DNA of 64,000 nt from Brachyhypopomus gauderio (GCF_052324685.1 NC_135211.1:13274240-13338239), one strand, 5' to 3'. Shown: positions 13,432 through 27,402, numbered from the stretch's first letter. A program made the numbers and translations. The notes: generated from the letters alone by a model not told the origin.

Positions 13432-14219
13432 ACATTTATTTTTTATGTAATAATATATATTTTAATGAACTGGAGTCACAAACATTCAGCTTGAGCCAGA
13501 GAGCGGAGGTTGGAGCGGTGTTATTTCCTCAAAGCTTAGGTCATATTTCTAGGACAGATGCGTTCATTTCAAACAAGAGGTTTAACGAAAAGCTTCAAGT
13601 CAAATAGATGTTGTTTTGCAGTGCTTTTGAAGGGGGTGAGTATTATTAAGTTATGTTATATCTCCTGCCATCAGTGCACGTAACTGTGTGTGCTTCAAGC
13701 GTGCAGTCATGTCTTAAATTATGCTATCTTGCTAATCGACATTCAATCAACAAGTATGATTGTTTTGGCCCTGCAGCCTCAAGCTTGGGCAGTCCTAACC
13801 TTTCATTTTTTGCCAAGAACGCTAATGCTAGCATCGAGACTTAGCAATGTAGGCAGTGGAGTGTGATTTATCTCCCATCTATAGCATTCATAATGTAAAG
13901 GAAGGCGCTGTGCTGGTGAAAAGTCAGTGGGACTCCCCTGGAAGGCAGGGGTAACAGAATGGAAAGCGGTTTCTCCCGCTGCGGAGATTTTCAACACAGT
14001 GATGTCATCCATCAAGCATCCAGACAGCAAACCTCAAACTGCATCCCCTGCTATCTCTCCCTAGCCCAGCGTCTCCCTGACCTCATCCAGCAGTGTTTTT
14101 ATGGAAAGAGAGAAAATAGCTCAACTAGGTCAGGCCAGAGGAACTGCTATAGCCAGTGAGCTTATACTGAAGCTGGGAAAACTGTTTACACATTCTCCCT
14201 CTCTCTCTCTGTCTCTCTG

Positions 14220-14257
<38 letters not shown>

Positions 14258-16860
14258 TTCTCTCTCATTTCTCTTTCTCTCTGTGACACAAGAATGAATC
14301 TAAATGGCAGAAATTGTTAGATTTGATGAACTAAATAAAATAACCTGTAATAGCAATAGCAACCTGTAATGTAATAAGTACACCACAAATATTTGCTTTC
14401 CACAAAATGTTGATTGTATTATGTAAGACTTTCGTTTTCTTTTTCTACAGCACCACAGAACAAAGAGTAGGGAATAGGAAAGGTACACTGGGTAAAACTA
14501 GATTCAATCAATAAGTCACTGGTTTCAGTGTGTGAACGCAAAGGTCTTGCACAACCTTACTCTGTCTAAATGGATCCCTTTATTTTAACCCCTTGTTCCA
14601 CAGTTCTTTTCCGCCATTATTTTGTTGCCAAATCCTTGTGTACTGGGTCACTTCCTTGTTACACATCATCTCCACCAATCCAGAAGAAATCAGGCTAAAC
14701 ACACTTCCTCCAGCCTGAAGAAATTCTGCTGTGAATCTTTCCATATTGGCAATGACACATATATGAAGGCAATGAATATTGATATAGCCACATGCTAATA
14801 CCTTGCCTCAGACACAACTTCTAAGATATTTGAATAATGTGGTGGAAAGAGTGTCCTTGTTCTTTAGGAACACTGAGCCACTATTGTCATATGGCACAAC
14901 TGGCATTTGTACCTGAAATTCAGCAGGAGACACTCAGCTCTGCATTGTTATTAGATATTTCCCCATTTCCCCACAGTCAAGGGTCACTTTGAGAGGATGC
15001 AAACCAGCAGCTGAGAACTTAAGTTACCTTAAGGGACCCTGCTTACCCCACGTATGTCCTGGTTGCCACAGGACATGACTCACATTAAGATGCAGTGCAA
15101 GTGGATGTAAGCAGATTCATTCATTTGGACACAAACAACAATCTGAACTTTTTTAAGAAAAAAAAGGTTGATGTGTGAACAGATATTATTTCTATGCAAA
15201 TCCATTTCACTGGAGTATTGTTTACCCCACGTGATTCCCTTTTCAGCATTGTCCAATAGGTCTTTGCACTGCAGTAGGTCTGTGTCCAAATAGCCCTATC
15301 TCTCCAAGGCCAGTTCCAGAAAAACGTTTTCTCTTCACCCCATCCAGCCTCCCCCACCCCCTTCTCACTCTTTGCGTGTTACCCAGAAACATGCTTCTAT
15401 GAATGCTGGGAAACTGAGCCTTTCAATCAGTGACTAGAACAGCGTACATACTCTGTGTGCAGTGAGTCTCAATCTAGTAACATTTGTACCAATCCCTCAT
15501 GTGCAACAGACCTGCACGGCATTCAGGTAGAACGGCTTTATCGAAAATAGTTTCTAAGCACTGCTCATACCAGGTACTGTGACACCCAGAGGTTGCAGAA
15601 GTGGACAAGTCCCATACTCACATAAAAGTACAAATGCTCTGGCCATATTGTTTTTAAATGCATCTCAATAAACATATTTTTTAGTTAATTGAGTTAATAA
15701 TTGCACTTAGTTTGAGTGGAGGGATATGCTACATAGCTACATAGATAAAGAGATATTTAGCACAAAATAGTTTCCAATTCTGAAATAGTTCCAGTTGTGA
15801 CTATAAAAACACATAATAACAGTCAACGTTTATATTAGCAGTCTATGCTGAATAAAAAGATTATTCCCATCTGCCAGTAAAATTATACCATCTTTAAAAA
15901 ACATCTGTGCTGAGATTTTGATTACCACCATCCCATTCTAACAAGAGGCCAAGAATGTTTTATTTTAATCTCAATAGTAGATCGTTCCCAAAGTTCTTTG
16001 AATCTAAGCATGCTTTTTAGGAACTAAAGATCAGTGCTGTGTGAAACGTGCTGTGTGAAAAGATCTCTGGCATCCTGCTGAGGCAGGAAGCTATGAAAGT
16101 AGCCAATCACAGGTGACCTGTAGAAATGTGCAAATACATATCTCACAGGATCATATCACGCACCACTCCCCCTCCACACCCAGCTGTTCTGGTTTTACAT
16201 CCAGTCAGGTTTTCACTGGCAATCAAATTGACACTTGGTGAGATGACTGAATTGAAGATAACAAATTCGAATAACCATCCTGCTTTTAAAATATAGTGAG
16301 TAAAAGGTATTGATTTCTATCATGAAGTAAAAAGTATTAATGACAGAAACAAACTAAAGATATTTTAGAAATTTACTGAAGTATAGTAATGAAGCACATA
16401 TGTTGTTACTTTCCACCACTGGTAACAACTTGTGCAAAATGTAATATACTTGTAGGTTTTTCTATAGTCTTATATTGGTGGTCTGTTTACAACAACTTTA
16501 TTCTTATAGAAACTGTTTTTTTGCAGTTTGTCAAGTAGACTAGGAAAAAATAAGCTTGTATTGTGGTGTATTTATTTGGCAAAACACCTTTGTGGCTGTG
16601 TATCCGCATTGAATTCAGAAAGGAAATGACTGCAAGGGTAAAGAATGGTATAGTGAATTTAAGGCTATTTATATTCAGACTTGGTGAGTCATATCGACAT
16701 TCCCATATAGAAAAAAAGATCGGTTCATACATGAGAGCTAAAAAAAAGGAACAAAATTGGTTTCAGATTCATGATCAGAGACATTTAGCAATAAAAGGAA
16801 GTGCTCGTGATTTTAACCACACCACCGTATCTGTGAAGCAGGTCAAGAACGAGCCGTAGT
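13429..16860. other. Intergenic, no recognised gene
   Basis: AT-rich DNA without recognisable exons. A CT-rich microsatellite lies at 14,194-14,282. Confidence 0.45.
14194..14282. repeat. (CT)n-rich microsatellite
   Basis: Imperfect CT repeat with interspersed GTCT and TTTCT words. Confidence 0.93.
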
Positions 16861-16861
16861 G

Positions 16862-17100
16862 CACTTAGTGGAACTGGTCTTTTCTGATTATGCGAGTGCC
16901 AACCTCAGAGGCAGGATGAGTTCTGATGTGTGTTGAAGCAGCTCCATCTGGTCTGAACAAATCAAATGTCTCGGAACTCGGTTTATCACTTTTCAGCAGG
17001 GCAGGACAATGACCCTCAGTCTGGAATGCTCTTGACTGGCCAAGTCGATCACCTGACTTGAGAGCCACTGATTAGGCATTTTATTTACTGACTGACTGGT
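16862..17100 (+). pseudogene. Tc1-like transposon relic fragment
   Basis: The plus-strand sequence around 17,000-17,090 reads like the DDE-transposase block before the last catalytic residue (DWPSRSPDL-like). It is preceded by CAGGGCAGGACAATGA, a stretch familiar from fish Tc1-like elements. The frame is broken and short. Limits are approximate and the family is uncertain. Confidence 0.45.
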
Positions 17101-20100
17101 AATAGCACTAGAGACATTGATGTGAAGTGAAAAGAACATCTTCACCATGGAGGACGTTCATCATCTGATAATGACTTTTGGTTGTGGATATCCACACCTG
17201 CAAATGACTAAATACTGAACATGAAAAATTTACGTAGATGTTAATAACCTCAAATTAAATTTTATACTGCAGTTGGTGTTCTGTTCCGCAGTGCATCACA
17301 TTGGAAAGAATCTTTTTGTGGCTTTGTGCTTGGAGACATCACAAAACATTGATTTATTTAGATTGTTTTGCCTTTAGTAGAAATAAAATACATAGTACAT
17401 TATTCCTTTAAATTCTTTTTTATTCCTTCTCATCTTGGATTTGGAATTAGATATGGATTCATTGATGAAATTCATTGAAAACAAGTGACCATAATGATGT
17501 GATGTACTTAGAAACAATATCAAAGTCTGTTGTCTGGTCTATGTACCACTTGTAAATTCTGTGTACTGTAGTGTTCCCAGAAAGTAGATACCTTGATTGT
17601 TCTGCCCATTAACATTGTGAAACACCACCCCCCAGCTATCTGTTGTGTGTGGCCTGGGGGCAAGGTTCCTGTGAATGATCAATCAGTGGCCTTGAAGCAC
17701 AAGCCGGCACGGCTATCACCTCCCGGGAAAAGCACGGGCCTGTTCCCGTGCCGTTCTCACGTCCTCATTCAAGCACTGCAGTATTGTGTCCGTTATTAAA
17801 GCAGTCAGCACAAATGCCATATGTGCTGCCTCTGACCAGAGTCTACGCATGTATTTCTAATCTAAATGTTTTTATATAACCTTAGGCAATTTTAGAACTG
17901 TTACAGTTGTGGTATAACTCCAATGGAAGAATGTGCAGGTTGCAGCGGGACCAAGCACGTGTCCAGTTCTCCAGTAACAGTTTCATACGAACTGGACTGG
18001 AATACCTCTGTCTGGGGTCGTTCCTAGAAACAGCCAGATGTCTTGTCTGTCGTCGTTATGCGCTCTGACGTTCTCTTTGGGAAACGGCGAACAGAACCTG
18101 AAATATGATCGCATCCTGCTTCTGCTTGGGTTCCACACCTTTTTTTTTTACCAGCATGTGTGTGCAAAGACAGAGGGAAAAAAAATCAAATGCCTTGCGC
18201 ATCATGTGAATGAAAGTAGATCTAAAATCAGCAGAAATGGCAGACGGTTAAAGAAGTGTAGCGGCACAGCACACATGTGCACATGTGAATCTGGATTCTG
18301 CACTCTTAAGTCAGACCTACTCAAGGAAAATGGGAACAGATATTTCAAAGGAGCTAGTGGGTTTCGGCTCGTTCGTGAATTAATAGGTCTGTCAGATTGT
18401 CTTGCTGTTGAAGGCGAACGCTGCAGTACAGAAGCAGATATAAGTCTTAATGTAATATTGATCAGTTTGGTGCAAGAAATTAGTTCTGCCACACTCAGCG
18501 CTTAAAACATCTGCTTGGACAAAATACTCTCCTAATACATAACTATATACCCTAGTTGCTCTTGAGATGATGGTCTTTGGTAGAACTGAGTAGATTCAGA
18601 AATGAGCTCACAGAATGTTCCTTATCTGATCCAATTGCATATTACAATAATGTCAAAAAAATTATAATTCCAGAATGTCAGTTTCTTAGGAAATTCCTGG
18701 TTTGGCCATGAAAAATGAAATGATCAAAGAAGCATCCAAAAGGTGTGTGACTGGAATTAAAAAATAAACAAATAATTAGAAATACAGCTGCTATCTTGAA
18801 GGTTAAAGGGTATGTTCAGATTGACCCAAAATCCAGAGGAACTGGTTTCTTACAATTATCATCAGATAATGAAATCAGATTTTGTATCACCATTGGTGTC
18901 ATTGCTCTTAAAGTGTTTAAATTGTATATCTTATCTTTGGCTCTCATCACAGACTATCTAGATTTAGTTAAACTTTGACTAATGCAGAAGGGGCCAACTG
19001 CTGGGATGCCTGCCAAACCAGAACCTGGGATCTGGGATGTTTGAAGTGTCTAGGTCAATATTTGCATTTGTTTTGGTAGCTTATAGTTCAGGACTTGGTG
19101 GAGATCAAACTGTGTGGAAGTCAAATAATATTTAAGTACTATTTATAAAAAAAGAAAAAAAAGGCTAACAGTGAGGATTTTCCCCTGTAGACGGTTGGCA
19201 TTTCATGACCTTCAGATTTGTTGTTTTTCATTGTGCTCTTTTATCAGAGATGTTTTTTTTTTTTTGTCATCTCTATCTCGTGTAGCAAATCCAGAGCTCA
19301 CAGGTTCAGTTGAGTGCAGTGATTTTGGCAGGTTTCTAGAAGTTATTTCCTTCTTAATATAGAAGATATTTCAGAATGTTGATGTGATTCTTGTTGCTAT
19401 TACTGCTGCTATTCTTCCATTGTTCTTCCATTGTTCTTAAATTGTTCTTACATTCTTCTTCTACTTCTTTTATTTCTTGCTGCTTTTAAACTAATTCTCA
19501 ACACTCTGTACTGCATGGCTGATCTAGTTAAGCTATCTTCCAAATATCTTCCTTGCTTGTTTCTGACAGCGATCTGCAGTGCGTGTGTAATCTTCTTAGG
19601 GCCCAGTGTCTACAAGACCATATACATTATTTATTTAAAAGAATACCGTATTAGTGTTGCGGTTAGTTGTGGTTGTGTAAATGGGAGCAGCTAAGTGTAG
19701 GGTCTCCGGTTACATACCATAGAATTTAGCATTCAAGGCTGATGGAGAATAATGTGGTATAATGATGCAGGACAAAGCTTCATCTTCTTAAAAACCCTGG
19801 TTACAAGGCAGATGCACTAAGCTTGCATTTATTTTAAAATATCCTGGTATTAGTTTCCAATCCAAGGTTGTGAAAAAATTATAAGACCTTTCATTAGCTG
19901 ATCTTGCCAAGGCATTTTTCAGGACCATGGACAGCACACAAGTTGTTTGCTGAGGGGTAAGACAGAAGATGCCAAACAAGCAACTACACTGGTTAACCAA
20001 ATTTCACAGATTTTGCCAGATCCAGAAACAGTTGTTAGTAATAAATAATTTATCTCTGGGAATGATAAAGTATCAATACAGGAATATTTCTTATAAAACA

Positions 20101-20324
20101 CTTGTGTATCCTCCTTGTTCTTAAAAAAAGTTTCACTACATTTGTAACCTCTTTTACAACCTTAATTTAGATCATAAAACACTTGAAAAAGCTATGCCCC
20201 TTGCCCCAGTTTGAAGTATTAGACATGTCACTGTGTGCAAGGCTGTGTGATCCGGAAAGTGGTAGACACAGGAGTGTGAAGTGGGTGTGAACATGGACCA
20301 CAGGATTATGTCTGACACTCCCTA

Positions 20325-20369
20325 TCACCCCCACCCTCACCCCCAACCCCACCCCCAACCCCACCCCCT
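20325..20369 (-). repeat. C-rich tract, G-quadruplex potential on minus
   Basis: Plus strand has at least six runs of four to five C separated by A, AA or CT spacers. The minus strand therefore has G4-G5 runs with short loops, the textbook pattern for a G-quadruplex. No gene is attached to it. Confidence 0.7.
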
Positions 20370-20818
20370 TCTCTCTAATTGAACACTTTGCCTCTAATAC
20401 CTCAAATAGGAACAGACAGCAAATTAAAATGATGTATAAAATTGCCCTTTTAAAGCGTTTTGAGCACAGTGATTGGGTAACAGCCAACAGTGAGATACAT
20501 TCTATTGGATGATTTGCATTATGCGCTTGGAGATTCAGGGTGAGGAAAGAGGAAACCATCAGATTGAATTTCATATTGAAAACGTGCTCATATTGAAGTG
20601 CTCTTCCTCATTAAGCATTAGTCATGTTTTAGATTATCTTTTAATAATTTGCATGACAGAAGAGAGAAGAACCTTATATATAACGAACAGACAATAATAA
20701 TACTTCTATTGTAACCTAGTGGCTCAAGTCCTTATGTGACTACATAACTAGACCATTACTTATATGACTAGGTAAACTGATTCTGTTTTTGTTTTGTGTT
20801 AGTGGCAGAGAATGGTTG

Positions 20819-20821
<3 letters not shown>

Positions 20822-20892
<71 letters not shown>
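20822..20892. repeat. (GT)n microsatellite, about 35 units
   Basis: Uninterrupted GT run. Confidence 0.98.
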
Positions 20893-20893
<1 letters not shown>

Positions 20894-22984
20894 CTGCTCT
20901 GCTCACCTTTGACCCACTTTCCTCCGTCAGCAGCAGCAGGGATGGTGGCGTGTGGCCGGCCGCACGCCACTCAACCTGCTCGTGTCACCTGCGATGTCAC
21001 AGTGAACACATGTGCTAAAACAAATTTGGACATTTGCGTAATACGGTTACGCAAGGCCGGGTCGAGGGTAGCCTAAATACACTTATCCCAGTGCAGTAAT
21101 GAAGAGATCAGTGTGTCGGTCAGACAAAGGGCCTCTTTGTGGACACTGGTAACATGGTATCAAAGCATGTGCAGTCAGGATGCCAGTGGCATTTAGAGTT
21201 TCTGACAACAGATATTGTCTGGAAATGGCTTTATAGAAGTCTGTGTTCACAAGTCTGAGGGCACAAATAAAAACGATATAAACTAAGTCAAATCATATAC
21301 ATGTAGGTCCACCACATACTACTCTGACTAAGCACCCATCATAATGACTTTTGTTTTTTTGACTACATCTGCTATGTCACACATCATTAACAGTCCATGC
21401 CAATGGGTCATCCCAAAAACTCCATTACTCCAGCATAAACCACTGGTGCACAACTCTAGTGAGTCTGCTATCCGGCTTTGTGTTGCATTTCCTGTACACA
21501 CATTTTCCTGTGCAAATAACAAGCATAATGAAATGAACTGGATAGTAGAGAAATAGTATCACGATGCTAGAAGACATCTTGTCACGACCCATCACCAGAT
21601 GGTAAGGAGTGCTGATCCAACCCCTCTGACTAACATTCCTCATTACAGATCCAGTCTAGCTCTCTTCATGCTCATATTGTTCTGAACTTTTAAACATGTT
21701 TGTATGCGAGGGCTGTTTGTGCATGCGCGTATTTCTCCAAATAATTGCTTGTTTGCTTAGGAACATGTTTTCAGCCCGTGCCCACGTATCTGGTGACAGA
21801 TATCACGCTCGGTGGGGCATCAGTAGTTTGCCATCGTCTCCTCTCACAATAGAGTGACTAACAGGCACAGTGTGTCAGTGTGAATCTGTACTTCAGGGCT
21901 TGGATTGTTCTCTGTTAACCCTTTCCTCGTCCTCATTTCGGTTGCGTAAATCTAGTGGACGGCTGTTCTGGGGTCAGTTATCAGATCACGTGTCAGTCAT
22001 GATGTCTGTGATCTCCAACAGAATAACTGATCCAAGAAATGTGGTTTGACACCTGTAAACAGAAGTAATTAATTGGAGACATAATAAATCTTCCGTCAAA
22101 TGTAAACAGCACGTCATGATGTTGCCAGAGAACCTCTGGACGAGGAAGCAATGCAGATGAAAGACAATGCCAAATCTCCTGATGGGAGATTCTGTTTACT
22201 AAGATAGAGCACTCTTATTTCGCCTCTTTTGATCCAGGGCCTTCGGGTATCATTCACCCCCTTCTCCCTCCCAACACCAAACTGCTGACAGTTCCCCCAA
22301 ACCTCTGAAATCCTTGGAGAAAACAGCTCTGTCCTTAAATCACATCTCAGTCTCTCCAAGCCTTATATAAACACCCGCAAGACAGAAACTAATATCTGGC
22401 CCTCAGACTTGTTTTTTTTTTGTATTCATAAGGAATGAGGAGGAGCAGCAAGTGCATGTTTAGGCCTGCAGAACAGCCGTTGCTGAGGGGCGGGGTCAAG
22501 TAGGGTAACATGGAAATGAGCAAATGGGATTTTCTGCACCGACATCAGCTACTCACCTGTAAAATACCAAAGCTTTTCTGAACACCCAAATCCATATAGA
22601 TCCTAGCTGTAGTTCCCTACAGACTGACGCTTGCAGAAATTATTCGATCGCTCGCTTGCACGAGAAGCACCATCCACAAGGCACATATTTAACTAATATG
22701 GATGTTGCGTGCCTGTGGTCTGACCTTTTGACCTCTGGTGAAAAGCAGTCTGTAAAAGATGAACAGCAACTTTTCTCTAGCCTTTACCCTTCCCTGGGGG
22801 AGGCCAGGTCACTGCCTGTTTAAAACGATCAGTGCTGCACCAAATACACACATGCTGACTCGGGATCTACGCTCTGCGAAACGGCACTATTTGTGCAGCT
22901 GCTGTAGGTTATGGATAAATTTAATCTCATTCCTGTGAATACAGTGCAAGTGCAGCAGGCAAAACCACGTTGGGCGCCCGTAAA

Positions 22985-24334
22985 AAGCAAGACGAGACAC
23001 TTTTGAAGCTTCCACTGACTTTACTTAAAGAAAAAACTTTTTTGGTACAAAGCATCTACATACATAAGCAGTACAAATAAAATGATACTGTAACACAAAT
23101 CTGCCAGTTATGTATGTGTGCCATCATTGGGACAATTTTTCATATGTTTATATCAAAATAAATAATGCCTTTATACAGTGCCATTACTTGTATCTGAACA
23201 AAGAAAAATGCTTGGAGGCTCATTTTGCAAGAAAACTGCTCATACTACTGTAAGATTGATGACATGATGTCTCTAGACAACAATTATACATATTCAAGTA
23301 TTTCATTTCAAGCAAAAGCACTGGAATACTACTGCTGTACATGGAAATATGCAAGAAGACATTATTGCTGTTTTCCCTTTGAAATGATTGTTCCATTCTT
23401 TTTGTACTGTATATATGTAGTAAAGACAGGAAATAAGTGATAAAATGGCAAAGTTTTAGACTGGAAACAGAAATATTATGGTACAGGTCTGTGGCATCTT
23501 AAGACTGCTCTTTGCTCGAAGTCCAAACTTGACTTGGTTGCAAAATGTCCTCAGCAATGGTATTCCTTGATGTTTCCCTCATGCTTTCTGGAAGCTCGTG
23601 AGACAGTCTCGGGCTACGTCCCCTCTCCCCAGTGCCCGAGCAGTGGATCTCAGAGCACAGTCCGGTTTGCTATAGCTCGTCCCCAGTCGAGCCACTCGTG
23701 ATTCGCATCTCCTTCAGTGCCTTGCGTTTCCTAAAACGGAAAGTTTAACACGTTGAGGAGAGCAGATTGTTTTCAATCTCTTCTTTGAGTCCATTCCCAA
23801 AGGTAGCACCATAAAATGATTAAAAAAATAAAAAATAGTGCCATTATCATTGTTCGTGGCCTTTTGCAACGTGCCGATGTTTTTTCTTCATTATTGCACC
23901 ACCGAGGGGTTAGGGGGCGGGGTTGAAAGGTGCGTAGAGAGGAGTCCAATTTAAATAAAAAATTGTTTCCTATAGTGTAACTTAAGAATCACAGGTGCAA
24001 AAGAGACAGTCACTCTGTCTCAAAAATGGATGATGTGGAAGGAAGACTGTCACACTCGCCGACGTATGCACTCGGGCAATTCAACCGCATCAGTTCTGGC
24101 CGGCCACTCTGTTAGTCAGACACCGTATTCGTCTCTCCCGTTGCCTGATCCATCGCTCGTACATTCAGCTCTGTTGCTAACAAGTCTTCAGCTGGGTTAG
24201 GTGGGACATGACACAGAATGCTCATATCTGTATTTGCAAAGGATGCTTGATGGCAAGGCTCGCGAAGAATGCCTCTGTTGATGAAGGCCGGGAGTTATAA
24301 TCCCTCGTTTTCTGATAACTGGGTAGTTCTGGCT
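22985..24334 (-). other. igf2: Probable igf2 3' untranslated region
   Basis: This follows the igf2 stop codon on the minus strand and has no coding frames of interest. Fish igf2 transcripts are known to have long 3' UTRs. I saw no AATAAA on the minus strand here; an ATTAAA variant occurs near 22,918-22,923. The end is therefore a guess. Confidence 0.35.
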
Positions 24335-25795
24335 TCACTTCTGGCTGGCGTGTCTCTGGGTGCGATGTACGATAGGTGGGTGTTGGCTGGGCATGGTAAT
24401 CAGAGGCCGGTGCGAGTCCGCCTCCTCCTGGGCCATGATCTTCTCAGCTTGCCTCATGAACTTTCTGCCATGAAGACTGGAAGGTACTCCTCTCCTGAGC
24501 CGCTGGGCAGCCCTCTGTTGCCATATGTCATATTTGGAAAACCTCACGTTAATGGGCCTCCTTGGGCTCTCCTGCAAAAGAAAATGGATGCATCACTTTA
24601 AGAGACCAGCTTTATACACTGATTACTTTATACTTTAAATGCAGATTACTCTGCATCAAGGCTCGAGAAATGTTCTATAAGGCTTGTGTTCTTCCATGCG
24701 TTATTCGTCTCCCCACATATACTTTGTTCACCATCTCACCACCTGAATTACTCCAGCAGGTCTGTTAAAGACTTCGAGGGTAAACAGAATGCTGCTTACT
24801 TAGCAGACTGGCTCTTGCTCAAATGTGGTATGTGGCGTTTTGCGATGGCGGGGCTATGACCCATATCTCAGACATAGGCTGCCTTTTGTTCTGCCACCAG
24901 GTCCCCACACTGGTACGGCCAACACATTCCAGTTATTACCGACTATAATGAACCAACAACGGTCTCCCGAAACCGTCAAGGTAGCTGGCTGAAGAATAGC
25001 CCAGCTGTGCAAGACCAGAGTGTCCCGAGGGTGTGTGGAGAGCGTGACTCCGAACGCCCACTCAGCGTGAATGTGCTGCTCTTAAGCGTAGCCCAATTGT
25101 TGTGCTGTTGGGTTATTTGTTATTGTTGTTTTGAAATTCAAGCCCTCGCCAGCTGGCCAGCAGTCTTGCCAACGCTTAGCATATTTTCATGCCAAGACCA
25201 CATGGCGTAACAACTCACCAGAATGTGACACAGCACTTGTTTTGGTGCTCTGAATAAAGACATCACTCCGAGTGCTGTCCAGTAGACTGGCGTTGTGTTA
25301 CCAAGGCCATGTGCTCGTCGATCTGTATGTCATGTTGCCAACTTGACATCAACCTTTTTTTATTTGGCTTAGTGGGCGTGTTTATGCTCTAGCAGAACCA
25401 CGGTGGCAGGCTACACATACCTTGTTAAGAGTTTGTAACACTGGGACGACTTGTAGCGGCGTGGACGAGACATCGCGCTCAGACTTTGCAGGCTTGGCAC
25501 AATACTGCTCCAGCAGGTGCAGATCACAGCTCCGAAAGCAGCACTCCTCTACGATGCCTCTCTGGGGACGCCGGCCGTTTGATCTGTAGGGCCTGCCTGT
25601 GGAGTGGTGGGGGAGGGGGGGGGGGAGTAAGAGAGGGAATGCATCAACACTGGGCTTGCCTCGGACCATAAGCACGCTTCTGTTTATTCCCCTAAACTCA
25701 CCGATGGCTGTGGAAATGATCAATTTGTAAGACTTTAAAACAACTGACTAGTACTAGTTTACACTGACTCACACTGACTAGTACTTATAGTACTG

Positions 25796-25827
<32 letters not shown>

Positions 25828-27244
25828 TTTACTGGTAGTAGTAATAGTAGTTTTACTGGTATTAGTAGTAGTAGTTTTACTGGTAGTAGTAGTAGTAGTA
25901 GTAGTTTTACTGGCATTAGTAGTAGTAGTAATAGTAGTAGTACTGGTAGTAGTAGTAGTAGTAACAATAGTAGCCGTAGTAGTAGTTTTACTGTTTATTC
26001 ATTCTCACTTATTCATTTTACCAATTCAAAAAGGAAGACAGTCTAAGTGAACAATAGTTTCTGCAAAACAATGTTTGAATGGATAAGCTAAATGGATCTT
26101 CTCCCCAAGCCTTTTGTCTACCCAACACAGATAAAAGATAAAGAAGACTGAGAGAAGAACAAGAGGGGAAGTCCCTCGTTTCACAGAAGAGAGAGAAAGC
26201 AAGAGAGGGAGGAAAGGGGGGGGGCGCTAATCTAATTTCATCATTTGCACCTAATGACTCCACACCACAGAGTTAAAAGAACCAAGCATGCAGTTTAAAA
26301 AATATCCAGAAAAAAACTAAAAAAATAAAATAAAACTAGTCTATGAAACTAGTCTAAGAAACACTATGAAAATCTGCATGTGCACTCTCTTACACACTCT
26401 CTTACACACTCTCTTACACATAAATCACGTTATGGGCAGACCAGTAAAGGTGTGTGAACTATGCAATATTGCCAGTTGAACAAAAATACGTCTGCATGCA
26501 TGATTAATACGTGTATAACTTTAGAGAAAAACTCTTGCAAGTGGCCTATACTAAACATCTCATTGGTTTAGGAAACGCAGGATATGCGTTAGCCGTTTAG
26601 GACGAAGACCCTGGACTGTCCAGACTGGTCTTCGGGCTGCAGTAACCAGTCTACGCCTGCTGACATTCCGCGTACGTTGCTTTGAGTGGTATTAAAACTT
26701 ACTGAAATAAAAGCCTCTTTCTCCACACACGAACTGAAGCGTGTCCACTAGTTCTCCACCACAGAGGGTCTCTGCCGAGGCTTGTAACGAGTGCAGTGAC
26801 AATGCCACTGTGAAGAGCAACAATCTACTCGATGAAGTCATCTGCAAAATGAAAACAAGTTCGCATTTAAATCGATGCTGGACTAACCCACGCAAACGAG
26901 CTGGGATGAGCTATCGTCGAGCAGCGTTCAGTTGCATGGAAGTTTTTTTTTTTTTGCACAAACATCAGCCCCATCAAAGCAATTGAACACAAGGCTATTT
27001 ACAACAAGAATGTGTAACTGACGTCCGTGCAAATACCGACTATTTAGATACTATTTGAATCTGACAAAAGATTTTGGAATTCATGGTTTGAACATGTAGC
27101 TACGATAGCTAAATCACTACAGAATAAGTGTTTTTTATGAGGTGATTTAAGAAATTTCACTGCTCTTACCGCTGTTCTCCGCTTCTCCGCTCTTCTGCAC
27201 GATCTACATGAAGAGTGCGAGGTGACTCTCTGGTGATCCTCCAT
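24335..27244 (-). CDS. igf2: Insulin-like growth factor 2
   Basis: Secreted insulin-family growth hormone that acts through IGF1R and insulin receptors. Four coding exons on the minus strand: 27244-27170 (25 codons), 26841-26703, 25596-25421 and 24571-24335 (stop TGA). All introns have GT-AG ends and compatible phases, giving 208 residues. Exon 1 encodes the fish-type leader (MEDHQR...), and exon 2 begins with a second Met before a hydrophobic signal core. The mature hormone starts near residue 48: B domain with [19 protein letters not shown], short C domain, A domain from residue 85 ([13 protein letters not shown]), D domain KPAKSER, then the E peptide from about 113. The E peptide holds the IGF2-typical QRLRRGVP and HRPLI motifs, which separate it from IGF1 and insulin. 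All six hormone cysteines are present. Teleosts can have igf2a and igf2b; the paralog was not decided. It could be misassembled only at small splice shifts. Confidence 0.96.
25785..25991. repeat. (GTA)n compound repeat in igf2 intron 2
   Basis: Trinucleotide GTA/TAG runs punctuated by TTTTACTGG spacers, so a 30-45 bp higher-order unit repeats about five times. It lies in the intron upstream of exon 3 of igf2. Confidence 0.93.
26383..26418. repeat. 12-bp tandem repeat, 3 copies
   Basis: Three perfect copies of CACTCTCTTACA in igf2 intron 2. Confidence 0.92.
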
Positions 27245-27402
27245 CGCCTGTTCTAAATGAAAAAGTGATTCGACCGGTTTGAAATGCAGTGGGTAGTCCC
27301 AGAAGGTCCGTTTAGTTTCCGAGCTGTTGCATTTGTGTGAATGATGATGCTCGAGGTTGTCTCAGAGTTCAGAGAACAGTCGGGGAACGGTAGTGAGAGG
27401 CA

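Larger units (their letters stand above)
17101..22980. other. Intergenic, no recognised gene
   Basis: AT-rich DNA downstream of igf2. No exon with a known domain was found. The longest open frame (plus, 18,038-18,505) shows no recognisable domain, low-complexity composition and no splice or homology support, so it is not called a gene. Confidence 0.45.

Noticed and set aside
18038-18505. 155-aa plus-strand open frame
   Set aside because: No domain, no homology that I recognise, an overlapping open frame on the opposite strand and no splice or promoter context.
25421-25596. Insulin rather than IGF2
   Set aside because: A and B domains are joined by a short C domain without insulin-type dibasic C-peptide ends, and a D domain plus a long IGF2-type E peptide follow.
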